Below, in pieces: positions 44,601 through 58,323 of a DNA stretch of 64,000 nucleotides. Within the stretch, counting starts at the first letter, position 1. Each line of letters opens with the position of its first letter. A program made the position numbers and the translations under genes. Origin of the DNA: Marchantia polymorpha subsp. ruderalis (lineage: Eukaryota; Streptophyta; Marchantiopsida; Marchantiales; Marchantiaceae); the NCBI GenBank assembly GCA_037833965.1, contig AP031353.1, positions 13,518,501-13,582,500 on the forward strand. Reading direction: 5' to 3'. The notes beneath the pieces are model-generated. The model had not been told where the DNA came from, did not search any database, and worked only from the letters and a program-made list of their open reading frames with translations.

Positions 44601-46581
44601 ATTTCCGCTGAAAAGAAGAATCCTTTGCCTTGGATATCTGTCCTAGTGTGATACAGATTCTAATCAAATGGCAGCTCGGGCATGCTACGGTATGGTGTCA
44701 CAAAACAAGAATGACAATGAACGAGAATAGGCCGAATGATGTCATCTCTATTCTTGGAAGTTTTCTTATCCCGACCTTTGAGTACTTTCAAAACAATGTC
44801 GAAGATTTGGGGCGTATATATCGTCATCATTGTGTACTCATATATTCCTCCCAATTCCTTCAACTTCCGAGAAGTTTCAGCCATGGTTATGTTTTTTTTG
44901 TTATCAAAATGCGTAAAACTTCAAGGTCCATGTTTTAGTTTTACTATAACATGATTCTTGAAGGTCGAAGATGTATCCTGCACAAACTATAGATAGTTGA
45001 CGCCCTTATATCATCCCTTTCCATGTAAGATGATACCATGTGCATCCCTTGTCTTTTGGTACTTGATTTTCTCGTATGTATGTCTGTATGTTCATATTTC
45101 TTTCAGTAGACATACCCAGTTCTTCAGTCATTAAATTAAGATTCACGGTCACCTTCTCTACGTTTAGTCATAGCTCTAGGACCGATCATATCATTACGGA
45201 TATAGGTCCATTAAAAAACAAGAAATATATAGCAAGAAGAATACAACTAGCTTCAATAAAACCAAAGTAATAAGATGTTACCAATAAGATGGTTGGATGT
45301 ATGTATGAACAATTCAAGTCCAAATGTGTACACGAAAAAACTCACAACTGTTCTGTAAAGATGATGACATATCTCATTAACATTTTTCGAATGCAATAAA
45401 TAGTATTTTATGTTGGTCACTAATGTTTGAGTTATAAGTACATTTGAAGTGTCTAGTTAATTTCAGTTCATGATTGTGAAAGTTACTACTTTTTTTGAAT
45501 ATAATGAATTCCTAGCTTATTATTTCATCCTTATCATACTTTATGTATGATCAAATTATGATAATGAAAAACTAATAATTTCTCAATATCATAATTTGCA
45601 ATATCATCACACACATGTCATTTAAAATTTGAAAGTAGTTAGACGTTATCATGACATGATCTAATCTCGCATGAAAGAATAATAAATAATTAAAAAAAAT
45701 TGCCTTGCCTGAAATGATAAACATAATGTTTCTAATTATGCCAATATTATATTTATTGTAATATTCAAAAAATATGATTATATAGTAAAAAAATTATCAA
45801 GATATCCAAACATATCCATATGAACATATAAGATATCCATATCTTATATACTCGTAAAGTTGTGCAATCATCAATACTAACTAACATGTTTGTTATGCTT
45901 TATTATAAATTGTAAAACTTTAGACATACAACTTGCAATCGAAGTTCAATTTTTTATTTCTTTGATGTATACATAACACATGATATCTATCAAATATTAT
46001 GTGATTTATCTTGATCAGGATTTTGATCCGTTTTAAGCATAATCATTTTATATTATTATTTTATCAAGTTCTAAATATTCTGTTCAGCAACTACATGAAA
46101 TTATATATAAATTTCAAATTCTATTATAAAATATTAAACTTATTATAATTATACTTGAAATAATGATTAGCTAAATTATCAATACATGAGCAATATTGAT
46201 GATTCTATGTTGAAATGTTCCAAATGATTTTACATCAAATCAATTGAATTGTAAATATCCAAACATTATTTTTTTATATGAACATTCATCCCATAATTTT
46301 AAGAAGTTGACATGATAGTGTACAACACTTTTCACTTGAATTCAATTTATAAAGATTAAGAAATTCTGCAAATTTTTGAAATCTTTATTAAAATCAAAAA
46401 ATCTCTCAATATTTTTTAATTTTATATCAAATAAACTAAACAATAAATTCTTGCACTAAGATTAAGTCTTTTAAATTTTTCAAGCAATGCCCAAATTCAA
46501 TACATGCTTGAGTAGGATTAATAAATTTTTTATAAAGATATTATAATTTTCATGATCATTAAGTGTTTTGATTGAAAATAA
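41640..46581. other. Long region without an assignable gene
   Basis: 41.64-42.2 kb is GC-richer DUF599 upstream DNA. A perfect 34 bp hairpin lies at 42297-42330 (15 bp arms, loop cgct). 42.3-45.0 kb is of mixed composition; its open frames (for example 43237-43500 and 44294-44560 on +, 44660-44884 on -) show no domain I know. 45.0-46.58 kb is AT-rich with dense stops. Confidence 0.45.
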
Positions 46582-46833
46582 TCATAAACGTGAAACCAAG
46601 AATTTTAGTGAAACATTCAAGCCAAGCACAAACACGAGAAAGACATCGTATAATGTGATTCATCCTCAAGGGCTACGTCCACGGCTAAAACACGCGAGAG
46701 AGTTTACTTATAACTGAATATCACTCGTACAGACTAGAAGACTTGGGGGTACATATATACCCATCACCAACGACAAACCTAGCTATAAATAGCTAGAACC
46801 GGTTGAACTCATTAACCGGAATTAATCTCAATA
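46582..46833 (-). repeat. 3' LTR of the copia element
   Basis: Aligns along its length with 52499-52749, sharing 'gtgaaacattcaag', 'acacgcgagagagtttact' and 'aaacctagctata' blocks. Confidence 0.85.
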
Positions 46834-47122
46834 ATCTTCCCCTTAACTCATGTTTAGGAAACAATAATCTTTGTAACGTATATTATTACTCAGCGGGAAG
46901 TTCTAGATAGAAAACTAACACAAGGTACATCTTTACACGAAAGCTAATAAGAACTAAAACGTAGCCATAATAAGATAGAATAATAACATAAAGATGTAAC
47001 TAAAGTTACTATGCTAGCAAATTCTACATCTGTTCCCCATGTTGCGCATGGCGAATAGTAACATACTGTAGCTTGAAAGTCTCCAAAGGAATAACTTTGA
47101 TCAATGCATCAGGTGGATTGAG

Positions 47123-48444
47123 TTAAACTTCAATTTTGACTAGCTCAATCGTTTTATCAAACACTGCTTGTCTGATGAAGTGGTACTTGATGTCAATGTG
47201 CTTCACTCTGCTATCAATGACCTGGTTAGCAGCCAAATGTAAAGCACTTTGGCTATCACAATGAAGATTAACCACATCTTGCTTCAATCTCATTTCCATG
47301 ATAAGCCTATTCAACCAAATAGCTTACTTTGCTTTTCTGCTGCTGCCACATACTAAGCTTCCATTGTTGACTAAGCTACACAATTCTGCAAGGTAGACCT
47401 CCAACTAATGCTTCCATAGCCAAATGTAAACACATACCGAGTTGTATATCTACTTTTAACTAAATTTTGTCCATAATCAGCATAAACATAACAAAAAAGG
47501 ATTTGGCATTGTCCAATAAACCATTATATAATAAGCCATAATCCAAAGTACTCTTCAAATATGTCATAATTCATTTCACTGCTTCCTAGTGAAATTCCCT
47601 AGATTTGACATGTACCTGCTCACCTTGCCCATTGAAAAGCAGTATCCGATCTAGTGCACATCATCAAATACATGAGGTTGCCTACAGCTTGTTCATATGA
47701 AGCATATGGCATTCTTCTTTCTCCCACAGCATTGGTAGGACATTGAGCTCCAGAGGGTGTGAAATGTAATGCCAAAGAAGTTCATACTACTTTGAAATTG
47801 ACCATGTTGAAACTCTCAAGTAGACGACAAACATACTTGCTTGACTCAACCATAGCCTCTTTTGTTCAAGATCCCTATGAATCTCCATGTCTAATATTCT
47901 CTGACTCCCCCATATCATTCACCTTAAATGCAAACTTCAACTTACTCTTGCATTCATTAACATCGGACTGGTTTTTTGCCAGAATGAGCATGTCATCAAC
48001 GTAGAATACTAGAATGATGAGATTGAATGTCTCATCATTCACCTTCTTCATGTAGACACAAAGATCATGCGCGCTCCGTAAAAAACCTTTTGCCTTCATG
48101 AACTCATCAAATCGCGTGTTCCACTGCCTAGGAGCTTGCTTCAATGCATACAATGATTTCAACAATGTACAAATCAACCTCTCTTTGCCTTTGATCTCAA
48201 AGCCAACAGAATGTCTCATGTATATCTACTGCTCTAAATAGTTATAGAGAAAAGCTGTAATCACATCCATCTGATACATAACAAGATCAAATATTGCGAT
48301 AAATGCACATATTAGACGAATTGTAGCATACTTCACTACATGTGAGAAAACTTCATTGTACTCCACATCATTCTCTTGTGTAAAACCTCTAGCCATTAAC
48401 CTAGCATTGAAGATTCTCAACTTGTCTCCTGTTGGATTGTACAT
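47123..48444 (-). mobile_element. Copia reverse transcriptase and RNase H region
   Basis: Fossil part of the element at 46582-52749. Landmarks are 'LMARGFTQENDVEYNEVFS' and 'YQMDVITAFLYN' (about 48.26-48.42 kb), 'SLYALKQAPRQWNTRFDEFM' (about 48.1 kb), 'ILVFYVDDMLILA' (about 47.97 kb), and RNase H 'LHCDSQSALHLAAN...KHIDIKYHFIR' (about 47.15-47.28 kb). Confidence 0.85.
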
Positions 48445-48553
48445 CAGCTTGTATACTCACTAAGTCAATCACCGTCTGATTTGTAGAAAGCTCAACCAGC
48501 TCCCAAGTCTTATTGTCAATCTAGGATTGCATTTCATGCTCCATAGCAACATT

Positions 48554-49065
48554 TCACTCAAGCTTGTTGACCAAAGCTTGAGCTTCCCAATATGAAGAAG
48601 ATTCATTTTCTTCCAAAATCAACGCCATATTATCTCCATCTTCGACATTAAAGTCACGATCTTCGAGAATAGATGAATTGACCCATGCGCCAAACCTTTC
48701 AGGAGCCCTACTAGCACAATGCAATCTCCTAGTAGACATTTCCGATTGATCTCTATCATCTAAAACCGTTGTAATAGGTTCATCAACGATAACTTGCTCC
48801 TGTTTGTTCTGTTCTTGATGCATCAATGCTTCTTCTTGTGACAGATCATTACTGATATAATGATCATACTCCCCCACCACAAAATATGTTCGTGATGCAC
48901 CATTACTTCTTCATGTGACAGATCATTAGTGACATAATGATCAAACTCCTCCACAACAACATACATAAGTGAAAAAATCCACTTGTCAATACGAGGAGCC
49001 TTAGAATTCTTCCACTCTTTTAATAAGCCGAACTTATGAAAAGAAACATCCATACTGACAATCAA
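48554..49065 (-). mobile_element. Copia linker with an internal duplicated segment
   Basis: Between integrase and reverse transcriptase, two adjacent stretches share a pattern: 'EYDHYISNDLSQEEALMH' (near 48.84 kb) and 'EFDHYVTNDLSHEEVMVH' (near 48.92 kb). A segment of about 100 bp was duplicated in tandem inside the acidic linker of the polyprotein. Confidence 0.55.
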
Positions 49066-49320
49066 CTTACGAGTTACTGGATCTCATAGCTTGTAACCTT
49101 TCACTTCACTAGTATATCCAAGGAAATGACATTTCTTTGACGTAGGATCTAACTTAGACATGTGCTCCTTGGTGTGTGAGATGATAAGCAGTACAACCAA
49201 AAACTTTCAAGTGAATGTAATCCGCCATTAATTTATGCTTGAGTTCAAACGGTCTGGAGAAATTGATTGCACTAGAAGGAGAAAAATTTACCAAATAAAT
49301 TGTGATGTTGACGGATTCTG

Positions 49321-50266
49321 TCAAAATTCTCCTGGTATATCGGGTTCGCTTAGCATACTCCGCACCTTCTCCAACACTATTCTGTTTACTCTATCAGAAA
49401 TAGCGTTTTGCTGTGGAGTGTAAACCGTCGTGAAATAGCGAATAATTGCCTCCTCTGTACAATATCTCTGAAACTCATGAGAAGTATTTTCGCCGCCATT
49501 ATCTGATCGCAAATATTTCATCCTTTCGCTAGTCTAAGTCTCAACTTGTATGCGCCAAGTTTTGAAGGTGGAAAATACCTCAAACTTGTGTGTAAGAAAA
49601 TATATCTAAACTTACTTGAAGTAATCTACAAAAGATACATAGTACATATTTACTAAGAGTGAGGCAAGAGTAGATGAGCTCCACACGCCATTATATACAT
49701 ACTTCACTATCTCCATGGAACTATGAGTTCCAACACTATAAGCTCACCTATGTTGTTTGATCATGATGCACAAAATGTTCACAAAATGCCAAGTCAACTT
49801 TACCCAAACCTGGTAACATCTTTTCTCATCAAGAAGAGACATGTAACTATCACTCATATGGCCTAATTGAAATGCCATACATGACATATCTATATGCAAT
49901 ATCTAGTAAAGTTAAATTCTCCACAAATGATGCTACCTTCTAATAAGTACAGATTATTGTGCTTGTATCCCCGAATTATAACCTTCTTATTAATTGATTT
50001 GACATCTAACAAGCTTTGTCTAGAGCTCCATTCTAAGCAGTGTGAGTCTACACTTCAAGAAATATCAAGTTCTTTCTCATGTTAGGTATAAACCTAATCT
50101 GAGTCAACGTACGGTTGACACTATCAAACTTGTGGATCTTTACGGATCCAACACCCTCAATTCTACAAGGTTGATCATTCCTCATAAAACCTGAACCGTT
50201 TGATCTTGAGATTTTACAAAAGAACTCTCTAATGTAATAAATGTGATAAGAACAAGCAAAATCCAA
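49321..50266 (-). mobile_element. Copia integrase region
   Basis: Landmarks are 'MKYLRSDNGGENTS' and 'YTPQQNAISDRVNRIVLEK' in the core (about 49.33-49.52 kb) and the upstream gag-pre-integrase stretch 'LTQIRFIPNMRKNLIFLEV' (about 50.05-50.11 kb). Broken. The same pre-integrase pattern occurs in the fossils of the tandem unit, so the families are related. Confidence 0.75.
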
Positions 50267-50399
50267 AATCCATACGTCATCAATAACTTTTGGTGAACTA
50301 CAAAGGACATACTCATGTCATCATGGACCGTTGGCAAACACGTCTTACTCTTTAGAGTGAAGATGCTCCGCAGCATTCATCATTAAAAGGGAATTTGTA

Positions 50400-51272
50400 T
50401 CTCTGATTTTTATCCAGCAATACTTCATGATGTGGACATTTTTGCCACATCTTCGACACACCAAGTTACTATTGTCAGGAGATTGAATCCTAAACTGGAC
50501 TCTCCTCCGCTCATGGGATCTCTACCTCTGACTCTAGAATCTTGTTTGTTGCAAATTTCTAAGAACCATCCGATGTGATTGACCTTGAATCACAATAAGT
50601 GCAGTACTCAAAATGAGTGAGCAACATATTGACAACATATCATGTTATACCTCATCTGCCAGCTGAGCACTTACAACCTTGTTGTAAGCTACAGCCTTGT
50701 TATTACAATGAAGTAGAATCTTTGATAGCGTCTGGTAGGAGAGAATTAAGGAATGGAGTAGATACATAGCTTTCTTAACGTCACAAAGCTCTTCTTCCAT
50801 ACTTTGAAGATCTACTAACAAATTTCTGTATGCGTAAATGTGATCTTGAATCCTCAATGCAAGCCTCATCTTGAAGTTCAAAAAACTCATGTAAGTGTTC
50901 ATCACGTGTGATAGCTACTTTTGATCAAACCGTTGTTGTAGGGCATCAAAAAGCTGTGTAACCTTAGAATACTCCTTATCTTGCTTCATAATCGAAGGAT
51001 CTAGATGCCCCATCACAATGTAGATTGTCTGCTATTGTGAATGCCTCCGATCAATGACGCTAATGTGCATAGGTTTGTCTCTGAGCACATTAGCGATGTC
51101 CATAGATTTCAACTTTCCTTTCACCTGCTTTTTCCACAACAAGTAATCACCTCGGCCATCAAGGGGAAGGATGTTGTACCCTGATCCTCCGACTTGTCTC
51201 AATGTCATCTCAGTTCAACAAAAACTAGAGACAACATATGCTTCCGCATCAACTTCTTCCTTTGAAGACATT
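50400..51272 (-). mobile_element. Copia gag region
   Basis: Gag begins near 51270 (MSSKEEVDAEAYVVSSF), runs through a UBN2-type gag stretch ('LALRIQDHIYAYRNLLVDLQ', about 50.8 kb), and reaches the zinc knuckle (CRRCGKNVHIMKYC, about 50.42-50.46 kb). Broken. Confidence 0.7.
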
Positions 51273-51559
51273 TTCAACTTATGAAAAGTGTAAAGGTGCA
51301 TTAGTCACGTCATGATCTTTCCAACGATACCCAATTTGCCTATATTCCGACACAGAGTGTTTCGAACGAAATATGCACAAACGGATTTTTTTCTTGGAAG
51401 GAGAGAATCTTTTCAGAGACATAATATTCAAAACGGAATCGACTTGGCTTGAATTGCCCGCCTGTGCGCGATTGTCGTCCGCAACCTGGTCAAGATTGTC
51501 TGTGAAAATGATCGTTTGCGACACACCGTCTGTCATTCGCGACAACCGTTGTTGTTGGA

Positions 51560-51980
51560 GGAACATCCACTCCTCTGCGTGGGATGGAGGACACCTTAAT
51601 CGCGCAGGGGGGTCGAAAAACCGGGGTGGATTTACCGTTGCCCTAACCGCGCGCTGCTCTTTTGCGCGGAGGTGAGGGGTACCCTAACCGTGCAGGGGGC
51701 ACCGCTGGCCGACTACGTGGGGTGGGGGACATCATAACCGTGCGGGGGGAGGGGTTGGAGCTGCGATCTGTGCGCCGCTGCAAATTGCGCGCAACCTACA
51801 CGGTGTGCCTACCGCTTGAGCTGCTCCTGCGGCCTAAGCGACTTGCTTTGACTTTGAACCTGCTTTGAACTTTGAACCTGCTGACTTCTTTCAAATTACG
51901 CCCAAGTCGTCCGCTGCTCTTGCGAACTGCTTCGAATTTTGAACTTGTGGCCTTCTTTTGAGCTACGCCCTGGTCGTTAG
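51560..51980 (-). repeat. Repetitive GC-rich leader of the copia element
   Basis: Between the 5' LTR and gag, about four imperfect ~50 bp units share 'aaccgtgcagggggc'-like cores (51597-51760), in sharp contrast to the AT-rich surroundings. Beside them a ~65 bp unit is duplicated (51868-51975), with the shared pattern 'gaactttgaacctg...acgcccaagtcg'. Such leader repeats may hold RNA packaging or translation signals, but that is inference. Confidence 0.5.
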
Positions 51981-52498
51981 TGAGTTGTGTGGGACACAGA
52001 TACCAACTCTCATGGAATTCTTTCCCGTTTTTCTTCTGTATGTAGTATTAATTTTCTCGTTCGTGCTTTCCTTGAAAAACCTATTAGTGGGTCTATCTAC
52101 AAACTTTTGAAAAAACTTCAAAAAACACTTCTGTCAGAGATTGGGTCCATAACACATGTAAATCTGGCCTCATACAAGCGAACTCAAATAGAAAAAACTG
52201 AGAAAAAAATTAGAAACAAAAATAGACAAGAGTGAGAACACTCTCAGCTCAAGAAAAAACTCCACTCTTTTCAAATTTGTCATCGTCAAATTTCTCTCAC
52301 TATAATAAAACTTCTATCACGAAATTCCGCTCGAACCTCTGTCATATTTAACAATCTCCTGAACGAAAAAAACACTTTCACAAAACACCGTTAAAAAATT
52401 TGTCATTTGTCAATAACCGTCACAAATTAGAAAACCGTCACCGAGAAATATTTTGCGCTTTGACATAAAGTCCAAACCGGAATTTGCTTGAAACCAAT

Positions 52499-52749
52499 TC
52501 ATAAATCTAAAATCAAAAATCTTAGTGAAACATTCAAGCTAAGCACAAACACAAGAGACTCATCGTATAACGTGGTTCACCCTCAAGAGTTACGTCCACG
52601 TTGAAACACGCGAGAGAGTTTACTAACAACTAAATACTTCCGTATAGAGTAGAAGCCTTGGTGGTATATATATACCCAACACCAACAAGAAACCTAGCTA
52701 TAGATAGCTAGAACTTGAGGTTATTCTTTAACTGAAATTAACCTCAACA
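52499..52749 (-). repeat. 5' LTR of the copia element
   Basis: Partner of 46582-46833. On the - strand it starts TGTTGAGGTTAATT, a common copia LTR start. Confidence 0.85.
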
Positions 52750-55700
52750 AGTAAACCTTATTTTATCAGTAAACCTTATTCTTATCATTGAATATTATGT
52801 GCTCATGATAATATATTTTTCATAAGATTGTAAAATTTTGCATTAAAAATTGCATAGAAAATTTGATGTAAAATAATATTAAAATAATCAATCATGTATG
52901 CATTTCTTCAGCATCTTTAAAAAATACTTCCAACAAATATGTTTGCTATTAGGATTTTATTTTTTTCATATCTTGATATATTTTTTTAAATATAATTTAT
53001 TAAATGAAATATCTTTGTAAAAATATTCAAATTCACACTTTATCAAAATTTCTTGCTTAGAATTACACTATAATTTCTAAGGATTTTTGAACAAAAAACA
53101 TATTGTTGATTCAGAATCAAAAAGTACATAACTTAAAAAAAAATTATGAAAAATAAAAATAAAAATATTTAATTAATAATATAATTTGTATTAATTTTTT
53201 GAAATAAATAGTTTTGATGTATCATTTATGCTATTCTAAATTTTTAGAAAAAATTTATTAAAAACATTTTTGTCACAAAATATAATTTTATAATTTTTTT
53301 TTCAAATATTCATATTTGACATGTTCAATATTGTGATTTTCATTTTCAATTTAATCTAAGTCATGGAGTTTGTATAATGGTTTTGTTTGATCGAATAATG
53401 TGTTATGGTTGGATATAAATTCAAGGTCAATATAAAGTTTTTTAAGTTGCACAAGATATCAAAGTTCATCTTTAATTCTAATTGTTTTTTAAAGTTATTT
53501 TGCAACTTTTTGGGATTTGATCCAGCATTGGCAACTTCTTATGATACACCTAATGATTTGACTATGTTTGAAAATATCAAGTAATAAACAAAGTGATACA
53601 TGTTTTGAAAAATGATGCAAGTAATTGTGAATTTTGTACAAATATGGATATTTCAATTAGTGGATGAAGAAGAAAAAAATTAAAAGAAAAATTATTCTTG
53701 TAAATAATTCAATCCTGCAGCTTTAATCCAAATTGAAACTTCTGTAAGGCTTAAAAAAATTCAGTGGAACTAGTACAATAAAAAATATGCAACAAAATCA
53801 CATATTTGCACTTGTATTGTAAAATTATCAACGTCATGATTGAACTCCATTTTAAAAGTGAACTTCATGTGAATGATGTTGTGCATCATATTAATTTAAA
53901 AAATGCTAGGATATTTAATCAAACGTATGAATCCAAAATTTTTGATAAATTTCCAGTTGAAAATTTCTTCATTCAATTCAGAACATTTGCATATTAAAAA
54001 ATTTTATTTGATTGTAGATTTTCAAATGTAAATTAAAAATTTATGAATGACGAACTCATGATGAGCTATGGTGAAAATAGAATGTCAAGAATGAGCTTAA
54101 ATTTATACTTTACTATATTTCCAATACTTTATGCAAAATAATACTTCAACTATCATGATATATTATGAGATATATATATATTTATATTTATAGCGGCTAG
54201 TAATCACTCACCCTAGGCTAATGCTCCCATGCTGCACTACTTCTCCCATTTTCTCTGTGCCGAAGATTATATAATTGAGCTCAAGTAAACATAAGGATAG
54301 TTTTGATCAATTATAGAGCTTTGTCCTATATAGTATACTCTCTACATATACTATACGTAGAGAGTAGGGTGAAAAATAATTAACCCAAATTGAGTTATAA
54401 TTAGCACTCACTATATATATGTGTATATATAGATATATATCATTCAGACATAATAGATTTTTTTTCATTTTCATATTGATGGATCTGAACATCCATCTTT
54501 CTCTCTTATGACCCAATCACATCCTGCGAGTATCATTCATAATTATTGTTAATTTGCTAATGATCAACTTAAGAATTTTCTACAGATGAAATCTCCTTAG
54601 AAAGACGCTGAGTTGTGCTCTAGAGTATCTTGATCATACTGCTTAATTGGACTTCTGGCAATGTGATAGAAATTTTTTGTGTGGATACTTATACCTAGAT
54701 TTATATCGTATATGTGACGGAATAAGTGAACCATAGTTTGCATTTTCTATTCTTGGAGAATTATTAATCTGAAATTTCCTGTCTTATGCTTAAATGTCTT
54801 ATTACTGAAATGAATTTGCGAAAAAATTACTTCTTCCATCGCCCACCTAGATTTTGGTCCCGCATTAAATGTGGCACGATTCGTAGCATGTTCTGATGTT
54901 CTCTTTTTAGTATTACATTTTTCATTTGATTACTACCGAAGACTTGTAGCTATTTCGATATTCATCGACATTTCACTCGAAATTTATGCAATAATGGAAT
55001 CATTGGAACTGATGCAATCAAAGAAGGGTACATATAGAATACATCGATCTTTGCCATCTAATCGCGAACGTTGGTAGTACGGTGAAGATCATGTCATTAT
55101 GATGACACAAAGCATTCTAAGATGACTGATTTACAAGGGGTTATTGAAAATTTGTGTTCATTTTAACCAGTTTAATAATACTAACGAGTTTGTTCACCTC
55201 TCACCATCGAACGTTGATGAATGGTCATTATTGTCATGGTAAGGTTTGAACTTAACTTTACCTTCCTCGATGTCAACACATCTAGCATGTGACTAGCTAG
55301 TCTAAAAGTTCCCTCTTTCACGCGTTAAAATTAAAAACAATTCTACTTTGGGGTTTAGTTTATGAGTTAGCCCCTAGACCATAGACTAATCTTTTTCAAC
55401 GAATTTTTCCTCTTCGAATCACATCTTCCAATCAGCCGTTACTCTCACGGTATGAAGTTGAGCGGCCTACATGATCAGAATCTAGGAGCCAGTGAATTCC
55501 TATTGTATGGTCCTTATTTGTGATGTCGTAGTCCACTTAAACACATACCCTTCCCTTTGAATTTCAACTTACAGTTGTTGAAATAATTATTTCTCACTCA
55601 CTTTAAAGATTGCCTTAGGCTTGTTTCATACTCAATCATATGTCACGCTACATAATATGTATGCTGACTAGGACGACAGTTTCTGTTTCTTTTTCGCTTT

Positions 55701-58300
55701 AGCTTTCTGATTTGGTGAGAGCAAATGACGGCCGTGAGAGAAATAAAATAATTCCAGGTCCACTTAAGGTCTTCAACAGAATAGATATCAAAAACCATAA
55801 AATCTGCCAGAGAAGGATGATGCTAGAACATCATATCTTTTGTATATCAGCTCATTTCGATCAAAAGAATAAACAGCTACTACTGGATTTTGGCTTGTAA
55901 GTGGCTGTAGTGCTGGCATATTTAGCAAAAGTTTGTTACAAGAGTTGGAAGAGAAGATCGTTATGTTATCCATCGGATGATGTAAACTTGTGTGAAGGCA
56001 GATGTAATAATATGATTAGTCTCTTCATGCCTCCGACCTATTTGCATCTTGCACTGCATCATTGCATCTTCTACCCCACATATGTACCTAAATGTCAAAA
56101 GCTAGCTATGCCATACTCATTGATTTTGGTGTTCTCGGTAAAAGTTGGCAGTCATATCATAACCTTCGCTTTACGTAGAGATGGAACAGTGACTTGTTTA
56201 CAAAGTTTAATATGATATATCTAACATGCCTTGCATGTTCCCACTAATGTAGCAAAAAGTATGGTAAAAAACCATCTAGAAGTCTAGGTTTTATCTATGA
56301 AGTATTTCCGTGAACTGTTGTTTCCCGGTGTTCTTATTGGACCAGGGCATGATCTTGGATGCACGATTCTATTATCTCAAATAGCCTTTGCATGTGGTTT
56401 TCCCCTCCAACAGCTAGGTCTAAGTAGATCTCTTCATATGATATAAAACAAATAGTTCAACGCTAATACCTTACTCACTACAAACAAAGTTCTCCTTCTA
56501 CGTACTTTCATATACAAAACAAGTTCCACGCAGGTTTCGTTCGAGAGATTTATCTTTATTTCTAAAGCTGCAGTTCCACAGTAGTTGCAACTGATTTAAG
56601 CTTTATTACAGGACAAACAAAACACATCTTGGAGAACTAGAACCTTGGGTTTGATACAGTAAATCAAATCTTGTTTAATCATGAGAACGCATGGTTCTAA
56701 TAGGTTACGTACAGAACAATCAAATGTGAGGTCCTTATTAAGTCTCCGAGGAGGAATGTGATCACGGTAATCTTAACATTAATGGTCATATTTCCTAACA
56801 GCCAAACTAATGTAGATTATCAAAAAATAACATTTTAAATTGCTTCCTTATATCTACTGAATAAAAATTGGAAGGAACTCCTTTACATTTATCTAGCAAG
56901 CTAAAAGATGACATTAATTTTCCCTAACACATAGAGTAAATATCGGATGTGATGGTCCATGTTTGATCCTAAATGTAATTTTATCTTAGAAGTTTCATAG
57001 TTTCTGTTAATGACATTTGCATCATAGACTTGAAAGTATCAGTGGCTAGAAAATATTATGATCTGTGCAGAGATCAGTATCAGCCAATTGACAGATATGC
57101 CTCACTTTTGATTTGATGAGGTAGGTGATATAAACTATTGAGCGAGTCGGCACTCTCATTTGTTAGATCAAAATTCGAGAGTAGAATTGAAAACTTCAAA
57201 TAAGTTTGATTTTCAATATGATAATCAATGAGTGTTTGATATATTAATCTATATATATTTTAAAGTTCATATTCGGATAAGAATATAAGAAAGTTTAAGG
57301 ATATAAGGCGATATCTTAAAGTTTGTGCACATAATCACATTTGCAATATGGCAATCATGATCACAAAGTTAGCAAAATAAAAATCCAAATAGAAATAAAA
57401 TTTGAAAATTTTCATATATATATATATATATCAATTGATACTGTAGATCTTTTTCTCCTGAAGATATTTGTATAGCATGTGTCAATCAATTTTATGATCA
57501 TATCATGGTAAAGTAGTGGTAGAGTTGTAAATATTAAGCTTTGCATCAATGTGTATAATTTGTACATTCTATGACACCGATTAGACGACTTTTTTTTTGA
57601 AGATAAATTTCACACATGTTTGGAGTTATAATAATACTGTTGGAAAATTGGGGAAAACAATCAGAACAAGGTCAAAATTTAGAATAACGAAGTTAGTTGA
57701 TTTATTGTGTCATGTTTTAAAGTTGAGAAATGAGAACAATTTGAGTATTTGTATCACATTTATCCAATTTTCAATACTTTAAAAAGTATTCAAATATAAT
57801 CTAAGGATAGATCTTATACAAAAGAGATAGTAAATGTTGTAGATTTTTATTCCACACGCTGTTGAGATTGAGAGTAGAGTAATCACATCTTACTTTTGGA
57901 TGCTTATTTTATTTATAGACTAAGATATCTTAGATGCAAGATGACATATTTCTCATTGTCATGCTAGGGCAGCGTAACCCACTCTACATGCTGTCTCAAT
58001 CTATGCCTGCTTGTTCACTCTTACCACCATTTTTGCTACATTACTTTGTCTCCGATCTTGAAACATTGTTGAGCTTTCATGCCAGGATATGTCTTCTTAA
58101 TTCACCGTCGATTTACTGCAATAAAAATCGAACCTGCCAACAAGGCCAATTTCCCGATCTATTTCATCAATAAATTTTCAAAGTGAAGAGTGTATCAAAG
58201 TAAAATAGAACAAAAGAAATCCTCGCACGAAAAAGAAGGCCTTAAAAAAATCCCAAAGTGAAGATCTGAGGCATCGATCATTCCATTCTGAAGCACTCGA
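52750..58300. other. AT-rich region without an assignable gene
   Basis: 52.75-54.2 kb is extremely AT-rich. A (TA)n run lies at about 57414-57432. 54.2-57.0 kb has slightly higher GC and short frames (for example 54871-55077 and 55901-56215) with no recognised domain. I see no intact gene or complete mobile element here. Confidence 0.45.
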
Positions 58301-58323
58301 AAGACCAGAAACACGACAAAGCG

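Larger units (their letters stand above)
46582..52749 (-). mobile_element. Ty1/copia element with both LTRs, - strand
   Basis: The 5' LTR is 52499-52749 and the 3' LTR 46582-46833 (about 250 bp each, TGTTGAGGTTAA-type start, roughly 15% divergent by eye, so old). A polypurine tract (AAGGGGAAGA on the - strand) abuts the 3' LTR, and a decayed primer-binding site next to 52498 resembles TGGTATCAGAGC. From right to left the parts are a leader, gag (about 50.6-51.27 kb), a CX2CX4HX4C zinc knuckle near 50.42-50.46 kb, gag-pre-integrase near 50.05-50.27 kb, integrase core (about 49.3-49.9 kb), reverse transcriptase (about 47.8-48.5 kb) and RNase H (about 47.1-47.35 kb). It is broken, with more than ten interruptions. 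Confidence 0.88.

Noticed and set aside
46570-52760. Target-site duplication around the copia element
   Set aside because: The flanking bases (about aataa on the left, agtaa on the right) do not match convincingly, perhaps because the element is old.
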